From: Phoronis australis
Taxonomy: Eukaryota > Phoronida > Phoronidae
Reading direction: 5' to 3'
NCBI GenBank assembly: GCA_002633005.1
Contig: NMRA01000012.1
Coordinates: 335,479 to 399,478 of the forward strand
Length of the DNA stretch: 64,000 nt
A model generated the notes under the pieces. The model made no database searches. It was not told where the DNA came from and saw only the letters and a list, made by a program, of their open reading frames with translations. The translations under genes were made by a program, and so were the position numbers. Below are positions 43,101 to 53,600 of the stretch, one piece after another; the first letter of the stretch is position 1, and every line of letters begins with the position of its first letter.

Positions 43101-46100
43101 GTCAAGATTTCAGAAAATGTAACCAAAAATCATCTGTATGGAGACAAAAATTAGCATTACGTAAGACCTCATTGCGTGGGAGGAGTGAGAAAGAGAGGGA
43201 ATGTCATATAATCATATATCGGGTCAAGCGAGAACAGTGGAAAAAACAACGGATGCGATATCACTTAAAGAAAACTGTGTAACATCAGTCTAAAACAAGT
43301 TAATTTTCTTAAGAGCATTGATTGTGAAAGGCTAAAACTGTAAGAAAAAATACTTCAACGTTCTGAGTATCGGGTAAATCAAAAACATATTTCCACACAA
43401 AGGCTGCTCTTTAGAGATATTTATCCCCATAGAATGTATCATTAACAGAAACAACTATTCACAACTTAAATGGAATTGAAACCATATCGTCAAACCTATG
43501 GTTTTGCATGCATCCAAGCTTTTCCACTTGTCATTGACAATTGTATAAAGTCAACAGACTCGAAAGACCAAAAACACGACTAGTTCGCAAAACCGTACGC
43601 CAGTAAGCAGATATCAATTATCTTCATTTTACTCAGGCTACCAGTAGTTTAAAACAACATAGATACTGCAGTTCCACCAAGCCTACCGGTTGTCCCGCTA
43701 GTGTAGCATATCAAATACAGGTCATCAGGCTTTACTGGCTGAAATATAAGGTAAACATGGGAAATTAGTACAACCAATGGTATGCAAAACTTGTCATGCT
43801 AGAAATGAAACAATAATTCACCATCTGATATACTACAGCTCTGATTGAAATATTGATAGAGTATTAATGAATTGTATTTCACATGTTTCATATTCCAATT
43901 CCTGAAAGACAGGAGGGAGTACTTATGAAAGTTGATTTCAAGACTGACAATACGTGATTTCTCTTACAGCAATGTGCAGCTGCCTACAGCAATGTCCAGC
44001 TGCCTACAGCAATGTGCAGCTGCCTACAGCAATGTCCAGCTGCCTACAGCAATGTGCAGCTGCCTACAGTAATATACAGCTGCCTACAGCAATGTGTGCA
44101 GCTGCTTACTAACCTTGATTGCAAGAGGATTCTTTACACCATTTTCCTGAAATAAGTTTTTAAAAATACTTTAATCAAGAAAATCATGTTGAAAGAATTA
44201 CTGACTGATTTGACAACAGCTGTTATTTTTATAGTTAGTTTAAAGTCAACAGAGCAATGTTTCCATGTATGCAGTGCACACAGTATCTGAGCAATTTCTG
44301 ACAAATTGATTTAAGTGGAACTTGCAGGTTAACTCTTTATCTCTGTGAATGCTTGGACAAATTAGTTAGAAACTCAACATATAGCGACAATGTGAATTTG
44401 AAGTAGGTTGAAAATTGCCAAATGTTTTTGAGAACGAGTTTTGTTGCGAATAAGATCCACCGCAAATCACTGAACTGTGTCTAGTAAGTATTGTAACGAG
44501 GTGCTGGGGAATAACACTGCATGATGTGGGCTATGTGAGCCCGCAAGGTACGACATTAGTGCAAAGGTCACCTATTTACAGAATTTTTTGTTTTCACATT
44601 TTCAAGTGGTCAATGAATACAGCTGCTGCAATTTGTTTAGCATAGATTATGTTAAAATAGTAATGTTGTAGTTCCTGCCATACCTTAGCATAGTTCGAAG
44701 AATCTTTAATGTCTGTTACCAAATAAACTCTGTCACAGGGAATAATAACCCATAGGGGAACATGGGGAGTGGTCAGACTCTTCACTCCACATGTTATAGT
44801 GGTCAGACTCTTTACTCCACATGTTATAGTGGTCAGAATCTTCACTCCACATGTTATAATGGTCAGACTCTTCACTCCACATGTTATAGTGGTCAGACTC
44901 TTCACTCCACATGTTATAGTCGTCAGACTCTTCACTCCACATGTTATAGTGGTCAGACTCTTCACTCCACATGTTATAGTGGTCAGACTCTTCACTCCAC
45001 ATACTATAGTGGTCAGACTCTTCACTCCACGTGCTATAGTGGTCAGACTCTTCACTTCACATGCTAAAGAAATTATGGATAGCAAGAAGTTATATGAGCC
45101 GGAAGGCACAGGAAGGATTTACATTTTATACTATAATTGTCCTCACCTCAATGTCTGCAAACTGTAGCATGTTTATGTTCAACCGTTTGGCCTCAGCCAG
45201 GTTCTCATCAGACACTTCATCCATAACAATGATAGTGCGCAGTGTTTTAGTATCTCCTGCGCGCTCCAGTAGAGCTGTAACTTTCTCATTTTTGTCACAT
45301 ATCACACACTGTATGTCAGCTGAAACAATGAGATAATGAAGTCAAATCCAAATCTCAGTTCATTAATTCTACCTCCACCTCACAATAGTGATGAGGGTGA
45401 CAACATGTTAAATAATGTTCATACATTTAATTAACATTCAGTCTTGGTCTACAACCACTATGATAAAGTGGGCTTTCCAATATTGTACATTCCCATAATT
45501 TAGTCAGACTGACCCATTCCACCAGAATACTGCAGTCCATTTCCAACAGGTAGCTATGTAACATTACAAGTGAGAAGGTCAACCGCTAATGGTCAGTAGA
45601 ATCTAATTCAAACTATTGCACAAAACTTGAGCAGCATAAGAAAAACAGGATTTGGGTATTTTGAGACTTCCGGTAATTTACTTGCGAATTTGTGGACACA
45701 CTGTCTACATGTATAACGCAAATATACACTGCACTCAGCTTGTGCACTGTCAAACTCACAAAATTTCACCATCAACCAAATATATCCGTCTCACAGAACA
45801 AAATCCTCCAAAGACTGAGATCATTAAGGAATGCAGGTTGGAATACAAAACAAGTAATCCACTGCAAGCCTCAAGACACCAGCTTACCTTGGTTTATGAT
45901 GTAGGTGCATGCATTTGGTCCCAATGTATCATACAGAGGAACTGAGGCACAGGAATACATGGTGAAAGCTACTTCAGCTATTAGGTACTGAAATATACAA
46001 AACAAGAAATCACAATCTATGGTTTAAAAGGTCATTTTAATACCAATAATACAGTTTGTATTCATTAACATTAAAAAAAGCTTTAATACGGTGAACAACA

Positions 46101-49100
46101 TTACGCGCTTGAATTGGGAATGTATGTGGTCTTGCACAGGATCCACCAAATTGTGTTAAATAATGACATATCATATTCTAACTCAGTATTCAAGAATCAC
46201 TGACCACAGGGAACAGTCAAGCACTATAAACAACTGTAAAAAGCTACGACAAACTCTAGACTATCAAATTTAATGAGAACTCAGTACTCAGTCGATCATA
46301 TCTTCACCCAAATGACAAACGTCAAACGAGTCATCACTTAAGTCCAAACATCCTTCAAATTGTACACAAGTTCATCTATGAAACAACCACGCTACATTTT
46401 GCCATACATCTACATAGTTACATCTTCACAGATGCTACTGGGGGAAAATTTAGTGGAAAGAAATCCTAAATCAATTCAATCTATCAAAATTTCCTTGGAG
46501 AGCGGAGCCTGACTTACCTCAGGTTTGTTCTGGCAATATACACCAATAAGCACTGTGTCGACTTTAGGTGAAGGGTCTAGATTCAACTCCATCAGGCCTG
46601 AGCCAAAGTTGGACGCTCGTGTCAAAACCTTTAACAAGGACAAACAAAACCAATGTTACAGAGTTTCATAACCTTCACGCATCTCACTTAACAACGCTTT
46701 AAAACCAAGTGTAATTGATATCCATATCATAGTTTAATAGGCCACTGAAATACTTGAATGAACAAAGAATTTGTTTGGTCATAGCTTCTTATCATACAAG
46801 CAAGTATCAGTGGTACGACCAAACACTGTTAGTCAACAGAACCACAGTTACGTTTTCAAATGATGCATACATGCCCTTAAGCACTTTCAAGACGTGTAAA
46901 GTTTCATCTTTCAGATCCTGGTCAAATAACATTGTGATGTTTTCTCACCAAAACTACACAGCGGTTGGGCTAAATCCAAATCTCTTGTTCAAACTTACAT
47001 CACTATAAGACAACCAGCTGTACTCCTCATTCTCACTGGGACGCCAGCCAGCACATCGACCATTATCTGTTGAAAAACAATCCACTTACGTTATGCAGAA
47101 ACATATGACAAAAGTCATATTTAAAATGTCAGCATAAATAACTTCTGTGACTGAGTACTTCTTGCATAAGTTTGAGGCTCTTTGATTTTCAAACATGTTC
47201 AATAATTATACTGCACATTGACACTTTATTCAATTTACATGAACGTCTAACACAACCATTGTCACATGCTTTATTATTTTCTTAAGGGACCATTCACAAT
47301 CATCGGTATTCTCATGAGCGTACAGACTGTATGCTTTTTGCAGGAGGGAGTCGGTGCTTACTGCTAGCAGACGCTTTTGACGTCATAAAAATGGCTCCAT
47401 CAAACGTTTAAAGAAGTTTTTCCCATCGTATAAACATAATGAGACAACCTTTAGCAAAACTATTGGCAAAATCCACCCATGTAAAAACAACACATCGGAA
47501 GAATTCTTTGAAACCAATGTTTTTGTTTTATTTCGCATCACTGTACAAACATTGGCTTTTAACTTTGAAGAACACTTGCATTTTAGCTGATACAAAAACA
47601 TCGAACTTATAAAAATATCGCTATTTTTTAATGCTCTTGGGGGGAGAAGGAAGGGATGGTAAACGTCTACAGTTAGTGCACCCGTGAAAATGGTGTAAAT
47701 TGTGAGCATATATAACAATCATCATCAAACACTTTATTATTTAATTTTTACAAATTAATATGTATGATAAACATGTTCACAAACCACAGAATTCAACTCA
47801 CATGAACACGTTGTTAGAAGAAAATCATCATCGCACGACGCATCCAATCTACATCGAAGTGCATTTTGCCTTGCACTAACATTTTTAACAATGATTCAAA
47901 TATTCATACAAACCAAGTTTTCGTAGCGATTTATGAAACATTAATAAAAAATGTTCTTTCCTTTCTTATCATAAAATTGATCATGTCCAAAAGTCTTTCG
48001 GGGGTTTTCCCACAAAAGGTAGGACTACCTATGAGCCACCAATACAGTTTGTTTCTTGAAATTTTGGGATTGACATTGGTGTTTTTTTTTTCTAGCAATA
48101 CTTGAACTGAAATAGATTTTTTTTTAATTTTATGTATTTTGAGTATAAAAGGCATTGACATAGGTGGGCGACACATTTTGAAAATTTATAACAAAGTACT
48201 AAGTAGACAACCTTCCACTTTTTAATCCTTTTGACACAACCCTCAACACAAAATTATGTCTACAAAAGCCTCCATGCTAGTATTCAAATAATGTACAGCA
48301 CCAGATGGCATGCATGTGCCATTTGGATTTGTTTCTCTTTAATTGTCGTGCTCTCCATAGCGAATACTCACTCGACAGTCTTGCGCCCCTGCAGATCACA
48401 TCATACATCGTCTGCACCTCAGGGTCCATTGTCTCCAACAAGACATCATTCTCACACAGAGGTGACTTATAGGCATAGGGAATGCCCTGCAAATACAAGG
48501 AACACCAGTGAATGGGTGCAGCTGCATCAAGTAATTTTGTTTAGCAGCTAACTTGGCTCCTTAGGTAAGAAAGCGAAAGTTTTAACGGAGTGTTGTCTTA
48601 GACCACGCTGTAATTTGTTTAATTTTCATAACTTCTGTCTACGTAGAAAAGTTGTTGATTATTGCAACGTCATAAAACTGCTTTGACGAGGTGATATAGC
48701 CACATCATTTCTAAAATCTATTCCACCTATTTACACCGACCTCTAGTCTATTTACATTGGAACGACATGATGTCCATCTTCAGGTGTTGCAGTGTTCGTA
48801 GAAAAATGTGCATAATAAGTGCTATACCCAATGACGAGCGCTTGCTTGGAAATGTTGAACCACGCCTCAAGGAAAAATAATGCTACAAGAACAACGCGAA
48901 GCATTGACAGAGAGGCATCTATGACTTCATCACAAATTGTATCCTTTTAGAAGTGTATATTACCAGTAGTACCATAAAAATGGCCACCATATGACACAGA
49001 ATATGTTTAACCCGCCCATGGAAAGTTATCATAGCCTCTCAAGTAGAAATCGATTTGTCAAATTTCATAAAAATCCGTCAAATAACACCAAAGATAGTGA

Positions 49101-51584
49101 GGCAAACATAAAAAATCAAAGTGCCACTGGAGGCCCAACAAAAGTCGGATCCGTCCATTTGTTGTCACGTCAATAGGAATGCATTTGACAAATTTCAAAA
49201 AAATCATATGAGGAAATTAGGAGATACAGTCGCAGATGCAAAAACGACCCCTATGGGCACCAAAGAAATCATGCTCACCGGAAAATCCAAGTCAGTCACA
49301 CTAATGTTGGTAGGAACTCATCTTACATTTTCCCTTTTGATTGTCAGAGGTTGATGTCAAATACTTAAAATAGCCACTAGGTGGCGGAGTTCGTAAAATA
49401 CATCCCAAAATGCAGAGGCACCAAATTTCACCATCAAGGAACTATAAAGATACAGAGGCCAGTGCATCCCCTGGGTTCGGAAAGGAGCACAGTGGTGAAT
49501 GGTCCCAGTGGGATGCAAAGCTTGTTGCCACATGCGAGTTTGGGAAGAGGCAACCCTTCATTGCCGCGGCTTCGAAAGGAAAGTGGTGGTGAATGGTCAC
49601 AGCAGATGCCAAGCCCAGCGCCGCAATGAAATGTCATTGTGCGATTTCAGTGTATGAAGAGTTTTGTTAACATTCTGACGTAAACGTTTTTCAATTAACA
49701 ATTAAAGCCACGTTAGGAAGCGGACACGCCAGGACAGGGTTTCAGACTACTCATTAAAATTGAATTTTCTGGCTCTAGGCACAAACACAGAACGAATAAA
49801 ATATTTGAACCTGTTTACACCTAATGAACTAACTTGCATAATGAAACTTCCATTAATATCGTTTATTGTATATTCTTGTTCAATGTAAATTTGTTGGATG
49901 GACGTTAGCCAGCATAGCAGACGATTAATTCATCAATTCCATGCAGACAGTTACTGAGAGACTGAACTATGGTTCATTAAAGTTTAAACTATTGTATGAC
50001 CTCTTTCTTAAATGCGAACATAGAAAAATGAATAAAATTTATCATTTCTCCACACACTTCATCAGTGCTCACTGGTGCTTCGACATCTAAGAAAACTAAT
50101 GTCAAGTTCTTTCCTTGGTCCTCGACTGTATTCAACTGCTCTGCATTGTCAGACAACCAGGCAGTACTGAATGTCGGTCAGGTCACTAAGAGCGCCTGAG
50201 GAAAGCAGGAGATAAAATGGATATCCTTAACAACCAGAAAAGCTCAAAATCCCACTTAAAATTGTTTTCCCGTTCTATCCACAAACATCGACAGTAGCTA
50301 TGTGACTTGGGTGTAGTGTATTCACTTTTGCCAGCAATTTTTGCGTAGCGGTGAAGTTTTTCAGTCAGATTAGGTGTGTGGAGGTAAATTTGAGTAAGAT
50401 TACAAGTTGTGGGACCACAAAGGAGTGAGGTGGACCATCCATAATTTTACACACATAGGAAACTAGGAAACACTACAGAGGCAAATGTAAAAAACATAAA
50501 TTGCTGTTAAAAAGCACAGCAGTAGTCAGATCTGTCCAAGTTTTGTTAAACCATTGTCTCATTCACAGGAAGACAATCACCAGATTTACACTAAGATCCT
50601 GTACAGGATTAAGGACACACATCTACAGATGACAAGTAATCAAACCCATCCAAAAACCTACGCTAGCTATGGTGTTCTCATCGGGAACACATCAGCCAAT
50701 TTTCATAACGATCGTTTGAGTGGTTTGGCTAATAGAGGCAGACATCAAAAACGGACTTGAAAATAACAAAAATGGCTACCAGGTGGCCTAGAATTCATCA
50801 AACCATGCAGAAATGAAAACTCATTGTTGCCTCCTTGAAAGAAATCAAATTTTCATGAAAATCCAGCAAGGAACTCTGAAGATACAGAGGCAAGCATAAA
50901 AGGCAATAATTGCCACAAAGACGCCACAGAGGAGGTCTGATTGGCCCAAAACTCATCACTGTCTACCACCAGCTTCATAGGAACACATCTGCCAAATCTG
51001 ACTGAGATTCTGCAGCAGAGGATGCCCTTACAGAGCAGACAGCAATATATACCAAAATACACAAATATTCTGTCCCTAGGTAAATAGGTTAGAAGTTGGT
51101 GTTGGACCAATAGAAAAATGATATTGATTACTGTAATGACAAAGGTTTTTCAATTTAGGTCACAAGAGAGTGAACAGAACTTAGTTCAGTCAAATTTATA
51201 ACAAATATTAAAAAGGTTAAAATAATGTCATCGATGAAGTAATCACTCAGCGTTTATTTTACCGTAGATTTCTGGCATAAGACAATTCCACGACAGAACT
51301 TTATCCCCTTACAGTAGAATGACTTTCGATGGGTGATTATGTTATCTTGTGACTCTTCTGAATTAACAAGATTACTACATAAACCAATAAAGAAAGCATT
51401 TGTACTTTGTTACAATGTTGTAACAAACAGCTATTACCTTTGCCGGTACTGACTGTGCTTTAAGGTCAACTGCGAGAGGAACAGGTCTACTCCGCTGCAT
51501 TATTAGTAAGGCTGTTGCAGAAGCTGCTACCGTAAGACCAGCGACACCTATAGGCCCACCAAAATACTGCAGTAGCAAGTCCAT
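31045..51584 (-). CDS. ACSL: Long-chain acyl-CoA synthetase, ACSL1/5/6 type (whole gene, spliced)
   Basis: Activates long-chain fatty acids to acyl-CoA using ATP, with an acyl-adenylate intermediate. The enzyme is anchored by an N-terminal membrane segment in ER or outer mitochondrial membrane. Eighteen - strand exons from 51584 to 31045 join in one frame of 689 residues (human ACSL1 has about 698). Landmarks: a hydrophobic segment at about 12-29; PLYDTLG; ATP/AMP signature YTSGTTGNPKG (261-271); [30 protein letters not shown] (443-449); [12 protein letters not shown] (520-531); [20 protein letters not shown] (540-559); and the C-terminal [13 protein letters not shown]. All introns are GT…AG with matching phases. 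Introns hold many minisatellites. An acceptor at 51605-51606 implies at least one non-coding 5' exon further right. Paralogue identity within ACSL1/5/6 is not resolved; length and the GHVG…PCNYIKL block fit this clade better than ACSL3/4. Confidence 0.96.
31726..31797 (-). CDS. ACSL: ACSL exon 17, residues 617-640
   Basis: A 72-nt exon, phase 0 on both sides. Encodes [24 protein letters not shown], the helix ahead of the KPFEQ-type family motif. Confidence 0.94.
32197..33428. mobile_element. Possible hAT-like repeat interrupted by the foldback element
   Basis: The left end GAGTGTTCTCCTCGACC, followed by CTGTTTTGACTCG and several GAGTTT-containing blocks, matches the family at 209-497. The right end, GTTGTGGAGAACACTG (33413-33428), is the inverse of the family terminus. 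If both ends belong together, the foldback element inserted inside this repeat later. Pairing of the ends is inferred. Confidence 0.35.
32717..33167. mobile_element. 451-bp foldback element with 5-bp target duplication
   Basis: Ends are CAAGGTACCTAAACTACACG and its inverse. Arms of about 205 bp, built from degenerate ~20-bp units such as AAACACGGGAACGGACTCAC, meet at a loop of about 33 bp near 32926-32958. GAATT flanks both sides (32712-32716 and 33168-33172), a target-site duplication proving insertion as a unit. No coding capacity; open frames on both strands are by-products. One arm recurs at 53424-53600. Confidence 0.85.
33748..33852 (-). CDS. ACSL: ACSL exon 16, residues 582-616
   Basis: Encodes [20 protein letters not shown] then [25 protein letters not shown] is the conserved C-domain strand. 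Phase 0 on both sides. Confidence 0.95.
34390..34533 (-). CDS. ACSL: ACSL exon 15, residues 534-581
   Basis: Encodes [27 protein letters not shown], the hinge (DRKK) and the A8-like loop that reaches the active site, then [12 protein letters not shown]. Phase 0 on both sides. Confidence 0.96.
35245..35361 (-). CDS. ACSL: ACSL exon 14, residues 495-533
   Basis: Encodes [20 protein letters not shown], then [17 protein letters not shown]. The aspartate of HTGD binds the ribose of ATP/AMP in this superfamily. Confidence 0.96.
36215..36303 (-). CDS. ACSL: ACSL exon 13, residues 465-494
   Basis: Encodes [30 protein letters not shown]. Its acceptor lies about 70 bp from the 44-bp minisatellite, and the frame is open without a stop from the array into this exon. 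Confidence 0.96.
36373..38533. repeat. 44-bp minisatellite, ~49 copies (ACSL intron 12)
   Basis: The unit contains GATACCAATTGACAGGATAA then CCAAAAGGGTGTCTGTACTG and TGTA. Because 44 is not a multiple of 3 and the - strand unit has no stop, all three - frames stay open and cycle through the same 44-residue string, giving three false ORFs of 655-769 codons. Sub-structure is visible: GTATTG-type units at 36420-36670, an alternating AATTG/AACTG 88-bp dimer at about 36716-37130, near-uniform units to 37740, GGACAACC-type units after that, and a 176-bp four-unit period (AAGAGTG units at about 37887 and 38063). Confidence 0.97.
38695..38767 (-). CDS. ACSL: ACSL exon 12, residues 441-464 plus split Gly465
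   Basis: Encodes [31 protein letters not shown] is the adenylate-binding motif shared by ACSLs. It ends in phase 1 and joins exon 13 to restore GHVG. Confidence 0.96.
39196..39270. mobile_element. Fragment related to the Harbinger-like MITE end
   Basis: GGGCTGTTCCAGTAAGATCA and the following TATGGGAGGG match the terminal region of the element at 39603. Only one end is present. Confidence 0.55.
39603..40422. mobile_element. PIF/Harbinger-like MITE, 820 bp
   Basis: Ends are GGGCTGTTCCAGTAAAATCC and its near-inverse at 40403-40422. Inverted similarity continues through a G-rich tract (GGGAGGGGGGG). TAA flanks both sides (39600-39602 and 40423-40425), the 3-bp target duplication typical of PIF/Harbinger elements. 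No transposase is encoded. Confidence 0.72.
40791..41431. repeat. 35-bp minisatellite, ~18 copies (ACSL intron 11)
   Basis: The unit contains CCATGTGTGTACACGTAGTA then CCATGTCATATCTAA, with variants at several positions. GTGTACAC makes each unit partly palindromic. It ends about 60 bp from the exon 11 donor. Confidence 0.96.
41492..41642 (-). CDS. ACSL: ACSL exon 11, residues 390-440
   Basis: Encodes [20 protein letters not shown], then [29 protein letters not shown]. The acceptor is GGTTACAG. The first ~30 nt of this exon and the upstream intron are duplicated at 41756-41872. Confidence 0.95.
41756..41872 (-). pseudogene. Decayed tandem copy of exon 11 5' part and its acceptor
   Basis: This stretch matches 41613-41730 across the start of exon 11, the splice acceptor and about 85 bp of intron. 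On the - strand it still reads IISKNTIWD, but the acceptor AG has become AC (TTACAC instead of TTACAG) and no complete exon follows. It is a dead duplicate lying just upstream of the real exon. Confidence 0.8.
42144..42361 (-). CDS. ACSL: ACSL exon 10, residues 318-389 plus split Arg390
   Basis: Encodes [40 protein letters not shown] and the following helix. It includes the fatty-acid gate region that vertebrate ACSL1 and ACSL6 vary by alternative exons. Only one version is present here. Confidence 0.96.
42816..42967 (-). CDS. ACSL: ACSL exon 9, residues 267-317
   Basis: Encodes [19 protein letters not shown], then [19 protein letters not shown]. It completes the P-loop signature begun in exon 8; the glycine codon is split by the intron. 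Confidence 0.96.
42968..43686 (-). other. ACSL intron 8
   Basis: AT-rich intron. A short + strand frame (43016-43282) is not supported by any similarity. Confidence 0.7.
43687..43738 (-). CDS. ACSL: ACSL exon 8, residues 250-266 plus split Gly267
   Basis: A 52-nt exon encoding [18 protein letters not shown], the start of the ATP-binding signature. Phase 0 in, phase 1 out. Confidence 0.96.
43968..44106. repeat. 20-bp minisatellite next to the exon 7 donor
   Basis: About seven copies of a unit with TACAGCAATGTGCAGCTGCC. The array ends within about 10 bases of the donor of the 33-nt exon 7. Each unit contains CAGCTG. Confidence 0.92.
44114..44146 (-). CDS. ACSL: ACSL exon 7 (33-nt small exon), residues 239-249
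   Basis: The acceptor is TTATTTCAG and the donor AAG|GTTAGT. It encodes [11 protein letters not shown], the linker between the FADIE strand and the KPDDL strand. Its inclusion gives the linker the length seen in human ACSL1. Phase 0 on both sides, so skipping would keep the frame. Confidence 0.88.
44147..45146 (-). other. ACSL intron 6
   Basis: Intron with the 30-bp minisatellite and otherwise unremarkable AT-rich sequence. Confidence 0.7.
44768..45066. repeat. 30-bp minisatellite, ~10 copies (ACSL intron 6)
   Basis: The unit contains GGTCAGACTCTTCACTCCAC then ATGTTATAGT. Since 30 is a multiple of 3, frames stay open on both strands and produce repetitive false ORFs (44594-45167). It ends about 80 bp from the exon 6 donor. 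Confidence 0.97.
45147..45319 (-). CDS. ACSL: ACSL exon 6, residues 181-238
   Basis: Encodes [31 protein letters not shown] and NMLQFADIE. This is the segment after the YIINQA motif of the N-terminal lobe. Confidence 0.95.
45888..45987 (-). CDS. ACSL: ACSL exon 5, residues 148-180 plus split codon
   Basis: Encodes [40 protein letters not shown] is a hallmark of long-chain acyl-CoA synthetases. Ends in phase 1. Confidence 0.96.
46518..46628 (-). CDS. ACSL: ACSL exon 4, residues 111-147
   Basis: Encodes [20 protein letters not shown], then [15 protein letters not shown]. The [10 protein letters not shown] strand corresponds to IGIFAQNRPEW of ACSL1. Phase 0 on both sides. Confidence 0.95.
46999..47066 (-). 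CDS. ACSL: ACSL exon 3, residues 88-110
   Basis: A 68-nt exon, phase 1 in and 0 out. Encodes [23 protein letters not shown], matching the NNGPCLG…YEWLSY block of ACSL1. Confidence 0.94.
47067..48371 (-). other. ACSL intron 2
   Basis: AT-rich intron with no recognised repeat. Frames at 47383-47718 and 47866-48176 resemble nothing. Confidence 0.65.
48372..48486 (-). CDS. ACSL: ACSL exon 2, residues 50-87 plus split codon
   Basis: Encodes [20 protein letters not shown], then [13 protein letters not shown]. This matches the region after the membrane anchor (…TLYEGFQRGIQVS in ACSL1). The donor is CGA|GTGAGT, phase 1. Confidence 0.94.
48970..49480. repeat. Dispersed tandem-module repeat, block 1
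   Basis: Modules of about 150-190 bp each combine a GCCACTAGGTGGC-like string, a GTCGGATCCGTCC-like string, an AAATTTCATAAAAATCCGTC-like string and a GATACAGAGGCAA-like string, in that order. The same modules occur at about 50400-51100 and 54930-55620, so this is an interspersed family. Diverged and non-coding. Confidence 0.65.
50400..51100. repeat. Dispersed tandem-module repeat, block 2
   Basis: Same module order as the block at 48970, including AATGGCTACCAGGTGGCCTA, TTTTCATGAAAATCCAGC and GAAGATACAGAGGCAAGC. More diverged than the block at 54930. Confidence 0.6.
51438..51584 (-). CDS. ACSL: ACSL exon 1 (first coding), residues 1-49
   Basis: Starts at ATG 51584 and encodes [36 protein letters not shown] and a short polar tail. 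The hydrophobic stretch at about 12-29 is the N-terminal membrane anchor. Phase 0 donor. A splice acceptor (GTGTTTCAG) precedes the leader at 51605, so the 5' UTR continues in an upstream exon. Confidence 0.93.
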
Positions 51585-53423
51585 TTATAGAATGACTTCA
51601 GCACCTGAAACACAACAAAAAGATGTCAGCATGTTGTTAAACCCAGGGAGTTCCCTTTCACGTAATGGGTAGCAGGCGGCTACAAATTTCAAACCAATCA
51701 CTATGCAAATACCAGGGATGCGCGTGGTAGACCAACTTCTTTGCAAGAATAACAAAATCATACAAATCTTCGTGAGATATCACCATACAGTACAAGCACA
51801 TAGGCAAAATTTTCTTGCAATCATCTTGGGTGTCCAACACAATATCAAATGATGAAAAAAATATCCAGAACAATACCATATTTGCCAACTCCCCCCGCCC
51901 CACCCAGTCCCCATTCATTTATCCCATCTACCAACTAAAAGACCCACGATTTACATCTTAAATCCATAAGACCTACTCAATCAATACACAACTACCAATC
52001 AAGATGATACCTGAACCCAGCACCTTACCTAACGGTATAAAAGTCTTACCCCTGCAGGTGTCATTTCACTATGAACCCCTCAGATGAATGACCAAGCCTA
52101 CTCACGAAAAAAGCATTTTCTGCCTCTTAATCAGTAAACAAACAACTCAACGGATAAAATAAACAACACAATTAAATTCCAAGTCATCAACAAACCTGTT
52201 CAATAATTAACAACTGCCTTCATCCAATGTTATATTCCCAAAACAACTCATCAGATGTTTGTAATGACAAATGATGATACAGTGATCAACTAAACCAGGG
52301 TTCAACCAATGAATGAACTGTTCAGTATACTGGTACACATGCTAAACAGACAAGTGGGACTTTAACCCAGGAGACAGAGCTCAACCTTTGGACACCATAA
52401 TCTTGAAAATACTTCAATAGACCCACCAGGCTGACAGCGTGATTTATATAAACTTAATAAAAAACAATGATAAAACAGTCTGTGTTTACCAAAGTAAACA
52501 TGTGAAGCATTATACTACATTTTGTTTGAAACTGCTAGAGCACAACTCACAGAATTAGTCTTAATATAAGCACTAACTAAATTTCATTCAAATTCATCAC
52601 TGCATTCCTTCAGTTTGTAAAACCTGGGTTCAGTGTCACAAGAGGCGACTTTAAAGACTGAAATTTGGTCTTGGGTTCCAAACGATTATTTCTGAAAAAT
52701 AATTAATCTCATTTGAGAAGAAGTGCAGTCTCTGAGATCATACAAATACTGGTGTAACTGCAACTTACTGAGGAATTTCTATCAATTACTACAATACAGT
52801 GGTTCAACCTTTTTTCAGCAATTATGAAGAGGGACCAACTTTCTGTCAACCATAAGTCTCAAGTCACTTCCATATATGTGTACAGTACGTCATCATTCCT
52901 AAGAAAACTTGCAAATGGTCCACAGTTCTGGCCCACAAGAAAAGTTGTTGATTCCTTGTGTACTATGAGAAAATGTGCCACGATTGCAATAAAGTCCACC
53001 ATGGAAATTAGAACACCATGTAAAATTTGCTGCTGTTGGTTCATCAATTGTTTTCCATAAAACAAGAAACATTTTACTTTTATCCTAATAAGTGAGAGGT
53101 GACTACAAGATTAGAACAGCCTTCATGATGAGTGCAAGCCTAGCTAATGATCAGGTCAATGATTTTGTACAAACGGGCTTTGTGAACACAGCCTGCTCAT
53201 GGACACGAGCAACTAACATTTTCTAAAACAAGTATTAAACTAAATATTCTTTAAAATGTCAAGTATGAACATAGTAATCACTGAACTTCACATTTTCAGC
53301 AAAAATTTGAGCTCTTAAATAGCAAACCCCATAATGAACCCTTGACAAAGTTGGTAAGGTAATTTTCATGAACAACTTACATTCCATGTGGAGAATTTCT
53401 CCCTTACACTGGTCACCCTTACA

Positions 53424-53600
53424 CAAGGTACCTAAACTACACGGTCAACGGACTCATAAACACAAGCATGGACACATGAACACGACCTGCAAACACCGTC
53501 CACTGACTCACAAACACGGGAACGGAGTCACAAAACACGATCCACGCACCCAAATACACGGGACACGGACTCATATTCACGAGGAAACACCGTTAATGGA
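53424..53600. mobile_element. Single-arm copy of the foldback element
   Basis: Starts with CAAGGTACCTAAACTACACG and follows the left arm of the element at 32717 almost base for base, through ATTCACGAGGAAACAC, then stops before the loop. Only one arm is present, so it is a truncated or rearranged copy. Confidence 0.85.

Larger units (their letters stand above)
48487..51437 (-). other. ACSL intron 1 (3 kb)
   Basis: Contains two blocks of the dispersed CCACTAGGTGGC / AAATTTCATGAAAATCC module family (about 48970-49480 and 50400-51100). No exon seen. Confidence 0.6.

Noticed and set aside
44594-45167. Repetitive ORFs on both strands of up to 171 codons
   Set aside because: 30-bp minisatellite; open frames on both strands follow from the unit length.
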